The notes: generated from the letters alone by a model not told the origin. Positions 7,669 through 15,160 are shown, numbered from the stretch's first letter. The stretch: 22,432 nucleotides of DNA from Candidatus Saccharimonadota bacterium (GCA_016880595.1 JAEHDC010000034.1:1-22432); one strand, 5' to 3'. Translations and numbers: made by a program.

Positions 7669-8407
7669 CAAATTTCAAACATTTTCTAAGGAAGCTTTTG
7701 GATTCACTTTTGACAATCCAGAAGTTTTGGCAACAGCATTAACCCACCGCTCATACGTCAATGAGCACAAGAATAGCGTAAAAGAGCACAATGAGCGTCT
7801 GGAATTTTTGGGCGACGCCGTACTAGAGCTTGTTGTTACGGAGTATTTGTATCTTAATTACAGTGAGCCAGAGGGCATCCTAACAAACTGGCGTTCGGCT
7901 TTAGTGCGTACAGAGTCAATTGGCGCCGCTGGCACAAAGCTAAATTTGGGAGAGCACATGCGCATGAGCCGCGGCGAAAAGCATGGCGTTCAGCGCGCGC
8001 GAGACCAAATTTTGGCAAATGCATTTGAAGCTGTAACCGGTGCAATTTATTTGGATAAAGGCTATGGGGTGGCAAAAAAATTTATCAAAGAAAATATTTT
8101 GAGCACCTTGCCAGAAATTCTGAGCACTGGCTCATGGCGCGATCCAAAGTCGCATTTGCAAGAGGTGGCGCAAAGCGTTGACGGCCAGACGCCTGCTTAT
8201 AAAGTTATAGAAGAGACTGGCCCAGATCATGACAAAATTTTTACACTTGGTGTTTATGTTGCTGGCCAGCTAAAAGGCCAGGGAAGTGGCCCGTCAAAAC
8301 AGGTAGCCCAGCAAGAGGCGGCGCGCGCTGCCCTTGAGGTTTACGAAAAGAGCCACCCCCGCGTACATCGCAACAAGAAGCTAAAGATTGAAGAAAAAGA
8401 TAAATAG
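7655..8407 (+). CDS. rnc: Ribonuclease III
   Basis: 250 aa, full length. Cuts double-stranded RNA in rRNA maturation and mRNA turnover. The catalytic domain has the signature NERLEFLGDAVLE (46-58; metal ligands E50 and D54) and the second metal segment ILANAFEAVTGAIYLD (119-134; E125). The acid usually found at the first position of that segment (the LxDxFEA aspartate) is Asn (N122). A C-terminal dsRNA-binding domain (about 162-232) ends in the expected KQVAQQEAARAAL helix. The start lies within the 3' end of the nudix gene (14-base overlap). Confidence 0.95.
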   Translation: MQDYNKFQTFSKEAFGFTFDNPEVLATALTHRSYVNEHKNSVKEHNERLEFLGDAVLELVVTEYLYLNYSEPEGILTNWRSALVRTESIGAAGTKLNLGEHMRMSRGEKHGVQRARDQILANAFEAVTGAIYLDKGYGVAKKFIKENILSTLPEILSTGSWRDPKSHLQEVAQSVDGQTPAYKVIEETGPDHDKIFTLGVYVAGQLKGQGSGPSKQVAQQEAARAALEVYEKSHPRVHRNKKLKIEEKDK

Positions 8408-8408
8408 A

Positions 8409-8437
8409 TTGACAACAGAGGCGATTGCCTGTAAAAT
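8409..8437 (+). promoter_or_regulatory. Consensus sigma-70 promoter for rpsP
   Basis: Perfect TTGACA (8409-8414), 17-base spacer, TAAAAT (8432-8437), starting two bases after the rnc stop codon. A second possible -10, TATACT (8449-8454), lies 12 bases further on. Confidence 0.75.
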
Positions 8438-8478
8438 TAACAGGAGTCTATACTATTATTTAAAAGGATTTTTAATAC

Positions 8479-8838
8479 ATGCTCGCAATTCGTTTGCAAC
8501 GATTAGGCCGAAAGGCGCTGCCTGTTTATCGCATCGCAGTTCAAGAATCACGTCGCCATCCAAGCAGCGGCCGCGTGGTTGCTTATGTGGGTTCTTACAA
8601 CCCGCATACAAAAGAGGTAAAACTCGTTAAAGAAAAAATTGATTTTTATTTAAAAAATGGCGCTCAGCCATCTCCGCGAGTTGTGCATTTGCTAGTAGAA
8701 GAGAAGATTGACTTACCAGAGTGGGTTAAAAAGGCTACGGAAAAATCTTCTAAAGCCCGCAATCCAGAGAAGCTCAGGAAGAACCAACCAAAAGAAGAGC
8801 CTAAAAAAGAAGAGCCTTCAGAGCCAGAAGTGGAATAA
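8479..8838 (+). CDS. rpsP: Ribosomal protein S16
   Basis: 119 aa. The first ~80 residues are a clear bS16: LAIRLQRLGRKALPVYRIAV, then the RRHPSSGRVVAYVGSYNP block and a helix with LKNGAQPSPRV. The last ~35 residues are a charged Lys/Glu/Pro tail, a common variable extension of S16. AAAGGA lies about 12 bases before the ATG. It has its own promoter and a terminator just downstream, so it can be a single-gene unit in the middle of the block. Confidence 0.95.
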   Translation: MLAIRLQRLGRKALPVYRIAVQESRRHPSSGRVVAYVGSYNPHTKEVKLVKEKIDFYLKNGAQPSPRVVHLLVEEKIDLPEWVKKATEKSSKARNPEKLRKNQPKEEPKKEEPSEPEVE

Positions 8839-8842
8839 ATAC

Positions 8843-8870
8843 AATCGCCTCGCTTAAGCGGGGCGATTTT
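8843..8870 (+). terminator. Intrinsic terminator after rpsP
   Basis: 11-bp stem AATCGCCTCGC (8843-8853) with GCGGGGCGATT (8858-8868), one T-G wobble and a TTAA loop, running into TTTT. Confidence 0.85.
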
Positions 8871-8904
8871 GCAGCTAATTTTAAGTATAATTGCCGAAAG
8901 CAGT

Positions 8905-8934
8905 TTGCATAAGCCATACATAATGCGCTACAAT
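8905..8934 (+). promoter_or_regulatory. Promoter for khpA
   Basis: TTGCAT (8905-8910), 18-base spacer, TACAAT (8929-8934). The ATG at 8967 has CGGGAG about 8 bases upstream. Confidence 0.55.
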
Positions 8935-8966
8935 AGGCATTACACAGTAATTAACGGGAGTCTGTC

Positions 8967-9386
8967 ATGACGAGCATCGACCAACAATTTGTGGAATTTA
9001 TCGTAAAATCATTAGTCAGTAAGCCAGATGCCGTTGTTATTAACCGTCGCATCGACGAAAAAGGCGTTTTGCTTGAGCTTACTGTCGATCCAGAAGATCT
9101 TGGTCGAGTAATTGGCAAGCGCGGCGCCACGGCTCAAAGTATCCGCACTCTTCTTAGGGCTTTGGGAAAAAAAAACGACGCGCGCTATAATTTAAAGATT
9201 GTAGATGTTGACCGTCCAGATGGTGGATACAGCGGTGGCGATGCTAGCAACGGAGATTTTCCAGTATCAGAACCAAAAAGTGTAAAACCTGTGGATAGCC
9301 CAACAGATCAGCCTGTGGATGAAGGTCATTCTATGGCAAGTCGGACAAGAAAAGAGCTTGCAGATTTAGACGATCTCGACATATAA
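8967..9386 (+). CDS. khpA: KH-domain RNA-binding protein KhpA
   Basis: 139 aa. A single type II KH domain covers about residues 1-80, with the RNA-contacting GKRG loop (50-53) in GRVIGKRGATAQSIR. KhpA is a small RNA chaperone that often works with KhpB (Jag) in cell-shape and division control, and its gene commonly follows rpsP, as here. The protein is longer than the usual ~75-80 aa: it has an acidic, Gly/Asp/Pro-rich tail of about 60 residues that looks disordered. rimM, which often comes next, is absent; a candidate small RNA and a minus-strand sensory cassette follow instead. Confidence 0.9.
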   Translation: MTSIDQQFVEFIVKSLVSKPDAVVINRRIDEKGVLLELTVDPEDLGRVIGKRGATAQSIRTLLRALGKKNDARYNLKIVDVDRPDGGYSGGDASNGDFPVSEPKSVKPVDSPTDQPVDEGHSMASRTRKELADLDDLDI

Positions 9387-9387
9387 T
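9358..9387 (+). promoter_or_regulatory. Promoter at the khpA 3' end, driving a candidate small RNA
   Basis: TTGCAG (9358-9363), 18-base spacer, perfect TATAAT (9382-9387) overlapping the khpA stop codon. It predicts a start near 9394. Confidence 0.5.
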
Positions 9388-9393
9388 AAAAGC

Positions 9394-9506
9394 AGGTTCG
9401 AAGATAAGCGAACGAAAAACAAAAATACAAAGCTCATGCGAGCAACCTACAAAGTTGAGAGCTTTATGTGGCAAAACTACCGGCAATTTAGCCGGTAGTT
9501 TTGTTT
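9394..9506 (+). ncRNA. Candidate small structured RNA
   Basis: About 113 nt between a TATAAT promoter and a strong terminator, with no ORF. Stems seen: GTTCG (9396-9400) with CGAAC (9409-9413); then AAAGCTC (9429-9435), which can pair either with GAGC at 9440-9443 as a small hairpin or, more extensively, with GAGCTTT (9459-9465). These two pairings exclude each other. The 13-bp terminator stem closes the molecule. It does not match SRP, tmRNA, 6S or RNase P consensus that I can recognise. It may instead be the khpA 3' UTR. Confidence 0.4.
9472..9506 (+). terminator. Strong intrinsic terminator after khpA / candidate small RNA
   Basis: Perfect 13-bp stem CAAAACTACCGGC (9472-9484) with GCCGGTAGTTTTG (9491-9503), loop AATTTA, then a T-rich tail (TTTTGTTTG). 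Confidence 0.85.
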
Positions 9507-9741
9507 GTGGTTAAAGCTAAGTTTTGCCTACAAGGTTTTTGTATCAACGAGAACTGTTGGCCGGCATTGTTACGGTTAGAGTATGCACATTACACTCACA
9601 AATGCTCCAAGCAAAGCCTAATCAACTTCTCTCTTATAAAACGTTATCCCAAGAAGAAGCATCTGTGATACACTGCCGAAGGAAACGTTAGGCGGGGGAA
9701 ATTGTCGGGTTTTGTGGGTCAGTTACTAGGATAAAGTTTGC
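9507..9741. other. Intergenic stretch without a supported gene
   Basis: This is the rest of the 355-base gap between khpA and the response regulator. No ORF with a start site and no tRNA is visible. The 3' end of the minus-strand sensory operon should run into it, but no terminator with a T-run was found on that strand. Confidence 0.6.
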
Positions 9742-10143
9742 TTAGCTAGTTGCAGGCCTTGGAGAGCTGCTTTCTAGCGATTTTATCACCTCAAGGATAT
9801 CACTAAGCATTATATCGGCTTTAACTACGTAGCCGTCCATGTCTTGGCGTTGCTCTGGCGTAACTTTTGTGTCGCCAAGGTTGGTGAGCATGACGATTTT
9901 GGCTCGCGTGCAGTTATAGTCGGGATTGTGTCGAAGTATTTTTAGCACTTCAAAACCGTCTTTTTTTGGCATCATAATATCTAAAAAAATCAAGTCCGGC
10001 TTAAAGTCTTGCGCTACTTTTAAGCCTTCGTCGCCATCTGTTGCTACGGCAACTTTAAGCCCATTGAGCTCTAGGAAGGTCTCGTACATCTTGCGTAGCT
10101 CAAGGTTATCCTCAACGAGCAATATTTTTTGTAGTCCAGCCAC
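9742..10143 (-). CDS. Stand-alone receiver-domain response regulator (CheY-like)
   Basis: 133 aa from a GTG start. Receiver domain only: acidic pair E11-D12 (LLVEDN), phospho-acceptor D55 (LIFLDIMMP), T87 (VMLTN) and K108 (YVVKAD). There is no DNA-binding or enzymatic output domain, so it must signal through a partner protein or act in a phosphorelay. The GTG at 10143 is chosen because it gives MAGLQKILLVEDN, has AAAGG 6-10 bases upstream, and avoids a long non-homologous N-terminus. An open frame continues to 10305, but it runs inside the kinase gene. It overlaps the 3' end of the kinase gene by 32 bases, which implies coupled translation with its cognate kinase. Confidence 0.88.
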   Translation of the reverse strand: MAGLQKILLVEDNLELRKMYETFLELNGLKVAVATDGDEGLKVAQDFKPDLIFLDIMMPKKDGFEVLKILRHNPDYNCTRAKIVMLTNLGDTKVTPEQRQDMDGYVVKADIMLSDILEVIKSLESSSPRPATS

Positions 10144-12343
10144 GGTTGCCTTTCGATAACGTTTTTTTAGGTTGCATGGTTTTTTTAATCTCGTCAAATT
10201 GTTTTTGATCGAAGACGGGCATTGTGATTGTAAAGGTTGAGCCAACGCCTTCTTCGGATTCGACATCAATTGTTCCGCCATGGCGCTCAATGATGGATTT
10301 TGCAATAAATAGTCCTAATCCGGTGCCAGTGCTACCACTGTTTAAGCCGCCCTTTACTCTGTAAAACTTGGTAAACAGATTCTGTAGTGATTTTTTGGGA
10401 ATGCCAATTCCAGTGTCTCTGAAGCTAAGAATATATTTGTTGCCTTCGCGACCTAATAGAATGTTAACCGAGCCGCTTGGGTTGGTGTATTTGATAGCAT
10501 TGTTTAAGAGGTTGTTAATGACTTCGTGCATTGCAATTTGGTCAGCAAAGATGTAGCATCCGCTGATTGGACCATCGTAAGTAATGACTACGCGTTTGTC
10601 ACTGGCGGCAAAGCTAAAGTTTTTGATCGCTTGTTGGATGTCTTCGGCGATGTCTACTTTGTCTGGCTGTAATGTTAGGGTGCCGCGTTCGATTCTGGTG
10701 ACGCCCAGTAGGTTATCTATGAGACTTCCAAGCTCGGACGTGCTTTTAAGTGCTTGGTGCAAGTAAGTTTGCGTTTCTGATGACGTCTTGTCTTTTTCTT
10801 TGAAAGACATTAGCTCGAGGTAGCCGCGCGTGGCAGCTAATGGCGTGCGAAGTTCGTGTGCAGCCATTGACACAAAGTCGACTTTCATGTTCTCCAATTC
10901 TTTGCTGCGCGTTTCGTCGTGAATGGTTATGATTGTTTGTGGCGCAGCCAATGAGGTAGAGCCGCCGCCGCTGGCATGGGCTACAATTAGCTTGACGTAG
11001 TGAAGCGTCCCTAGCGAGTCAGTGTATTCTAGGTCGGGATAAGTGTTTGTGCCGTCGCGAGTGTAGTCTATCTGATATGCGTGCATATTTTTGTTGAATC
11101 TAAAGATTTCGTTTACGTTGCGGTTAACAACATTGCGCTCTGGCAGGCGAGTGAGCTCTCCTGTAGCGGCGTTTGCTAAAATGATTGTGCCTCGGGAATC
11201 AACAGCAAGAATACTTTCATTTATACTGTTGAGTATTATGGATAGGCGATTACGCTGGGCTTCCAGGCCAGAAATTGTATCCTGTAGGTGCGCGCCCATT
11301 GAATTGATGCTAGCGCCAAGGACGCCAATTTCGTCTGAACCACTGAAGCTGACGCGAGAGCTAAACTCGCCGCGGCCAAAGCTTCGCGACACTTCTACGA
11401 TCTTAAGAATTGGCCCAATGAAGAACTGCGTAAAAAAGAGCGACAGGGCAATTATTATAAGAGACGAGACTCCAACGATTGCAAAAAGCTTGGTTCGTAG
11501 CTGGTCAATTGGCGAAAAGGCTTCATTTATATCTATTTTGGTTGCCAATATCCAGTCGGCAAAACCTACTGAGCGCGTGGTCAAAAGCACCTCTTGGTCG
11601 CGGTAATCCGTTGCTTGGCTGTAGGTTGATAGATCGGTGGTTACTAAATTGAGCGAATTGAGGTTGGTTTTTAGTGCGGCGTCAGTGTCAAAGCGCAGTG
11701 GAAACAGAGAGACTTCATTGCCGCTGTCGTCTTTTGCGGCAATTACCGTTTCGCCAGTGCTATCCAAGCCTGTGTAATCCTGAATTGCAGCGGTTATATC
11801 GTCAATTCTAAAAACAGTATTTAAATAGCCGGCCTCAATCTTGTTTACATAAAGCTTTATTGTTATATGAAGCTTGTCAATGCCGTCTTTACTATCTTCT
11901 TTAACGCTGATGTTGCTGTCTTGGCCAGTGGGCACGTAGTAGCCACTTTCGGGTAGCTGCGTGCCCTGCTCGCCACTAAGCGTTGCGGCGATAACAGTCC
12001 CATCTAGTCCAATAACAGATATAGCTTGAATTTCAGAAGAAGCGACTTGTGTATTTAGGATTATGGCATTAATTTCTGCTTGCGCGTTTTTATTTCCAGA
12101 GTTGAAGTCAGCCAAAGCAGTTTGCAGGTCAAAGCGGTTGGCGAGCAGCGTAGAATCCTCCTGTCGCTGCTGTAAAAGCGCAGTAATCTTTTGTTGTTGG
12201 CTGGTGGCGACATTGCCGATTTGATCCTCGGTTTTTGTGAGCAGCTCATTGCTGATTGTGGCGTACGCCAAAGCGCTGACAATTAGCGTTGGTACAAGCC
12301 CAATGGCGAGCATGATTATGGTAAGTTTGATTCGGATACTCAC
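10112..12343 (-). CDS. Transmembrane sensor histidine kinase (CACHE-HAMP-PAS-HisKA-HATPase)
   Basis: 743 aa, GTG start. Order: TM1 (about 7-29); an extracellular double-CACHE-type ligand domain (about 33-283); TM2 (about 287-309); HAMP (about 310-362); PAS (about 365-480, with SINESILAVDSRGTIILANAA); HisKA with HELRTP (H496 phospho-acceptor); HATPase_c with N-box NNLLNNAIKYT (610-620), G1 DTGIGIP (643-649) and G2 GTGLGL (673-678). The class matches the WalK/PhoR-like CPR kinases. It starts four bases after the stop of an anchored ligand-binding protein and overlaps a receiver gene, so three parts of one signalling path are in one operon. The ligand is unknown; CACHE domains typically bind small organic acids or amino acids. 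Confidence 0.93.
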   Translation of the reverse strand: MSIRIKLTIIMLAIGLVPTLIVSALAYATISNELLTKTEDQIGNVATSQQQKITALLQQRQEDSTLLANRFDLQTALADFNSGNKNAQAEINAIILNTQVASSEIQAISVIGLDGTVIAATLSGEQGTQLPESGYYVPTGQDSNISVKEDSKDGIDKLHITIKLYVNKIEAGYLNTVFRIDDITAAIQDYTGLDSTGETVIAAKDDSGNEVSLFPLRFDTDAALKTNLNSLNLVTTDLSTYSQATDYRDQEVLLTTRSVGFADWILATKIDINEAFSPIDQLRTKLFAIVGVSSLIIIALSLFFTQFFIGPILKIVEVSRSFGRGEFSSRVSFSGSDEIGVLGASINSMGAHLQDTISGLEAQRNRLSIILNSINESILAVDSRGTIILANAATGELTRLPERNVVNRNVNEIFRFNKNMHAYQIDYTRDGTNTYPDLEYTDSLGTLHYVKLIVAHASGGGSTSLAAPQTIITIHDETRSKELENMKVDFVSMAAHELRTPLAATRGYLELMSFKEKDKTSSETQTYLHQALKSTSELGSLIDNLLGVTRIERGTLTLQPDKVDIAEDIQQAIKNFSFAASDKRVVITYDGPISGCYIFADQIAMHEVINNLLNNAIKYTNPSGSVNILLGREGNKYILSFRDTGIGIPKKSLQNLFTKFYRVKGGLNSGSTGTGLGLFIAKSIIERHGGTIDVESEEGVGSTFTITMPVFDQKQFDEIKKTMQPKKTLSKGNRGWTTKNIAR

Positions 12344-12347
12344 GGTT

Positions 12348-13634
12348 TTAATCTTCGGTTATTAGTGTAAACACGCCATCTTGCACCTGAAACAAGTCGT
12401 ATTTGTAATTATCTGAGGATAGATCGCCGTTTTCGTCAAATTTTATGTGCCCGGATACGCCACTAAACTCAATTGATGGCAAGATGTTTTTGATCTCTTC
12501 ACCAGTGGTTGCGCCTTTTTCTACAGCAATCTTTAAGAGGTGAATTATGTCATAAGCCTGCGATGCAGCATAAAGCTGCTCATTTTTTTGAGTTTCATTA
12601 AAAATCGCTTGCTTAAAACTGTCTGTTCCAGTTGGGAAAGAGGAAATAGTCAGACCCTCGGCAACCTGCGGAGCGTTTTCTATTAGGGCGCTGTTATACA
12701 TGATATCTGCGCCATAAAATGGTGCAGTAATACCAACCTCTCTGGCGACCTTCATGGCGGCTGCAGCCGAAACAACGGAGTTTGGCGCAATAAAGAGAAC
12801 TTCTGGGTTGGCGGCTTTAATTTGCTCCATTTGTGTTTTAAGATCAATTACGTCCGGTTCAGCCGTGGCGCTGGTGACGACCGTGCCGCCTAGATTTTCA
12901 AAATCGGTACGAAACTCAGTGTTCATGCCGCTGCCGTAAGGCTCATTTGTGTAGAAGATTGCAACGTTCCGGTAGCCCTTATCGTAAATTGTGTTAGCCA
13001 TAAACGCGCCCTGGTAGGTGTCTGGCGGCACAACCCTAAAGAAGTAGTCGTTAGGTATGGTAAGTGTTGGACTTGATGCTGACGGGCTGATAAGAGGAAT
13101 GTTGGCATTGTTAACTGCCGGAAGTGCAGCGACCGTGGCGCTAGAACATCCCTCGCCAATAATTGCAACTACATTTTGGTCTATTAAAGTTTTTACAACT
13201 TCAGAAGCAATTAGTGGGTCGCACTTTGAGTCTACTTGAACAATTTCGATGTTGTCAGCGTTGAGCTGTTTTTTTGCCAACTGCACACCTGTATTTACGC
13301 CGTAGCCCATGCTGGCGGATCCGCCGCTAAAGGCCATCATTAGACCAACTTTTATAGTTGCTGTGCTTTCGGTTGTGGCATTTTGGTAGTAAGAGTAAAT
13401 TCCGTACACGGCGCCGGTTAGAGCTATGACGGTTATAGTAATAATTGCTATTAATGATAAAAGCAGCCGTTTGCTCATTCCTCTGGTTGGCTTCTCTGGT
13501 TCTGTGGGAGTTATGACTGGCGGTTGGCTAGGAGAAATATATGGCTCACCATTATTAACAGGAAGGCTATTGTAGCCATTACTGCTCTGCTGCGATGGTT
13601 GTGGCGTTGGCGTTGTTTGAGGTGTTTGATCCAT
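12348..13634 (-). CDS. Membrane-anchored Leu/Ile/Val-type substrate-binding protein
   Basis: 428 aa. Residues 1-50 form a Pro/Gln/Ser-rich cytoplasmic tail, a TM helix spans about 57-80, and a type I periplasmic-binding fold of the Peripla_BP_6/LivJ family covers about 93-425. Family marks: IKVGLMMAFSG start, GVQLAKKQLNADNI, SKCDP and GEGCSS (a likely disulfide pair), PLISPSASSPTL, FFRVVPPD, and YNSALIENAPQVAEGL. LivJ proteins bind branched-chain amino acids, amides or related small ligands. Unlike transporter-linked members it is tethered N-in/C-out and has no permease or ATPase gene nearby; it is followed by a CACHE kinase instead. A sensory co-receptor role is therefore inferred. The ATG is poorly served by a ribosome site (GAGGTAA about 20 bases upstream). 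Confidence 0.9.
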   Translation of the reverse strand: MDQTPQTTPTPQPSQQSSNGYNSLPVNNGEPYISPSQPPVITPTEPEKPTRGMSKRLLLSLIAIITITVIALTGAVYGIYSYYQNATTESTATIKVGLMMAFSGGSASMGYGVNTGVQLAKKQLNADNIEIVQVDSKCDPLIASEVVKTLIDQNVVAIIGEGCSSATVAALPAVNNANIPLISPSASSPTLTIPNDYFFRVVPPDTYQGAFMANTIYDKGYRNVAIFYTNEPYGSGMNTEFRTDFENLGGTVVTSATAEPDVIDLKTQMEQIKAANPEVLFIAPNSVVSAAAAMKVAREVGITAPFYGADIMYNSALIENAPQVAEGLTISSFPTGTDSFKQAIFNETQKNEQLYAASQAYDIIHLLKIAVEKGATTGEEIKNILPSIEFSGVSGHIKFDENGDLSSDNYKYDLFQVQDGVFTLITED

Positions 13635-13660
13635 AATACTTATGCTTACAAATTACCTCT

Positions 13661-13689
13661 ATTTTCTTTGTTTTTGAAATTGTTGTCAA
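13661..13689 (-). promoter_or_regulatory. Promoter of the sensory operon
   Basis: On the minus strand, TTGACA (13684-13689, overlapping the upstream gene's TGA stop), a 17-base spacer and GAAAAT (13661-13666). Confidence 0.5.
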
Positions 13690-14273
13690 GTTGACGGCTT
13701 CTTGTGTTGACGTCCTAATATGCCAGCACAGATTATTACTAGATTAATAAATAGGATATAAGCCGGAAAAGCCAAACTTGCAAAATTTATTTGAGTTACT
13801 GTTAGCATACTTATTATCATGCTTAATATCGAAAAGTAATAAGACGGGAAGAATTCACTGCCGGGATCGCGGTAGGCTTTTATGACTGTTGGCATGCTGG
13901 CAAAGGCGTCGGCGACAATACTAAAGAATATGGCAATTAGCGGATCTTTGGCGTTAAGCCAAAAGATGACGCCAAGCGCAGCGATTGCGCCACAAGCAAT
14001 TGTCGAGAAGGTAAAATGCGAACGGTTTAAGTTGTGCTTTAAAGATAGAAAAAAGATTATTAAGGGCGTAAATCCAAGCGCGAATGTTGTTGCTGCGCTC
14101 CAGCCAACGTGTTCGTAAAGCTGAGCTACGAAGGTAATCATAGGCGTTAAGGCCCAGAAAAACCAGGTTATTGGATTTGGGCGGGCACGTCTTTTTATAA
14201 CGGCTCGGGCGTAGTGTAGGCCACCAAAGAGGCGAAAGAAAATTGCGAAGATTACGCACCATGCAGGTAACAT
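13686..14273 (-). CDS. Seven-helix membrane protein, SWEET/PQ-loop-like
   Basis: 195 aa with about seven hydrophobic helices. Two halves resemble each other. Residues 10-50 read AIFF, then 11 residues, VIK, a basic stretch and RPNPITWFFWA. Residues 114-155 read AIFF, then 12 residues, VIK, then DPGSEFFPSYYFS. One extra helix lies between the halves. A 3+1+3 helix plan with a Pro-bearing loop in each half is the layout of SWEET sugar and PQ-loop transporters. I do not recognise the exact family, so transport is inference. It lies upstream of the sensory operon on the same strand, and the operon promoter begins within its stop codon. It is divergent from trmD. Confidence 0.7.
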   Translation of the reverse strand: MLPAWCVIFAIFFRLFGGLHYARAVIKRRARPNPITWFFWALTPMITFVAQLYEHVGWSAATTFALGFTPLIIFFLSLKHNLNRSHFTFSTIACGAIAALGVIFWLNAKDPLIAIFFSIVADAFASMPTVIKAYRDPGSEFFPSYYFSILSMIISMLTVTQINFASLAFPAYILFINLVIICAGILGRQHKKPST

Positions 14274-14305
14274 TTGAGTCTCTCTTTAAAATGCTGTCTG
14301 GGCAC

Positions 14306-14314
14306 ATTGTAGCA
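14306..14314 (-). promoter_or_regulatory. Extended -10 promoter for the seven-helix protein
   Basis: The minus strand reads TGC TACAAT, about 35 bases before the ATG at 14273. It is back to back with the trmD promoter. Confidence 0.5.
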
Positions 14315-14349
14315 GTAGTTGCTTCAAAATACGACAATTTTTAAAAATA

Positions 14350-14358
14350 TGCTATACT
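14350..14358 (+). promoter_or_regulatory. Extended -10 promoter of a predicted leaderless trmD mRNA
   Basis: TGC TATACT (TGn extended -10). The hexamer ends ten bases before the ATG (14368), the same geometry as murF. No Shine-Dalgarno site is present. Confidence 0.6.
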
Positions 14359-14367
14359 TATTTCATA

Positions 14368-15027
14368 ATGAAATTGCGACAGATTCAAATTATTACACTT
14401 TTCCCGGAGATGTTTACAGAGGTATTTGGTGTTAGCATGATGTGGAAAGCGCAGGATCGTGGCTTGGTGAAATTTTCAACAATTGATTTGAGGGAATTTG
14501 GCCTTGGTCCACGTCGGCAAGTTGATGATACTCCTTATGGTGGTGGCGACGGTATGCTGCTCAAGCCAGAGCCGTTGTTTGCTGCGGTGGAATTTGCTAA
14601 AAAAAATGATCCAGAAGCCTTGGTGGTCCTAACTACTGCGCGCGGCCAGCGCTGGGTTCAGGCAAAAGCTCAGCAATTTGCAAATCAGGAGCGTGGTTTA
14701 GTAATAATTTGTGGTCATTACGAAGGTTATGACGAGCGCATAACAACCCTTGTAGACGAACAAGTATCCATTGGCGATTATGTCCTAACTGGAGGCGAAA
14801 TTCCAGCTATGGTCATCGCAGACAGTGTGGTGCGATTAATTCCCGGCGTTTTGGGCGGTGAAACTTCGGCCGAAATAGAAAGCTTTAGTGACGGCCAAAC
14901 TTTGGAGTTCCCGCAATATACTCGCCCAGCCGAATTTCGTGGCTTAAAAGTTCCAGAAGTTTTGCTAAATGGTCATCATGCTCAGATTGATGAGTGGCGT
15001 AAAAACCATCAACAAAAATCGCTATAG
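14368..15027 (+). CDS. trmD: tRNA (guanine-N1)-methyltransferase TrmD
   Basis: 219 aa. Methylates G37 of tRNAs that read CNN codons, using S-adenosylmethionine bound in a trefoil knot (SPOUT family). Seen: IITLFPEMF start, DDTPYGGGDGMLLKPEPLF, GHYEGYDERI, and the knot segment GDYVLTGGEIPAMVIADSVVRLIPG. The length is slightly under the usual ~240 aa because the C-terminal tail is short. The start is fixed by the family N-terminus and the promoter ten bases upstream. rimM and rplS, its usual neighbours, are missing here; it is separated from khpA by a minus-strand cassette of about 4.5 kb. Confidence 0.96.
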   Translation: MKLRQIQIITLFPEMFTEVFGVSMMWKAQDRGLVKFSTIDLREFGLGPRRQVDDTPYGGGDGMLLKPEPLFAAVEFAKKNDPEALVVLTTARGQRWVQAKAQQFANQERGLVIICGHYEGYDERITTLVDEQVSIGDYVLTGGEIPAMVIADSVVRLIPGVLGGETSAEIESFSDGQTLEFPQYTRPAEFRGLKVPEVLLNGHHAQIDEWRKNHQQKSL

Positions 15028-15039
15028 ACATAGCGATTT
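15016..15039 (+). terminator. Hairpin overlapping the trmD stop codon
   Basis: Perfect 10-bp stem AAATCGCTAT (15016-15025) with ATAGCGATTT (15030-15039) and an AGAC loop. The TAG stop lies in the stem/loop. Only a short T-run follows. Confidence 0.6.
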
Positions 15040-15160
15040 ACGTTAATGACCAGAGTAAACAGCATAAAACCGTTCACTCTGGCATACTGAGTTGTTGTGG
15101 TTTTGTAAGCGATCTACATTTTTGTTTGTGTAATTTGCGCTTATTACTATAATAAATTGA

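Noticed and set aside
10144..10305. Longer N-terminus for the response regulator
   Set aside because: The extra 54 residues are the kinase's coding region read in another frame; GTG 10143 has a ribosome site and fits the receiver family start.
15126..15153. Promoter TTGTGT-16-TATAAT after trmD
   Set aside because: A hairpin with T7 lies only about 8 bases after the hexamer, so any transcript would end almost at once.
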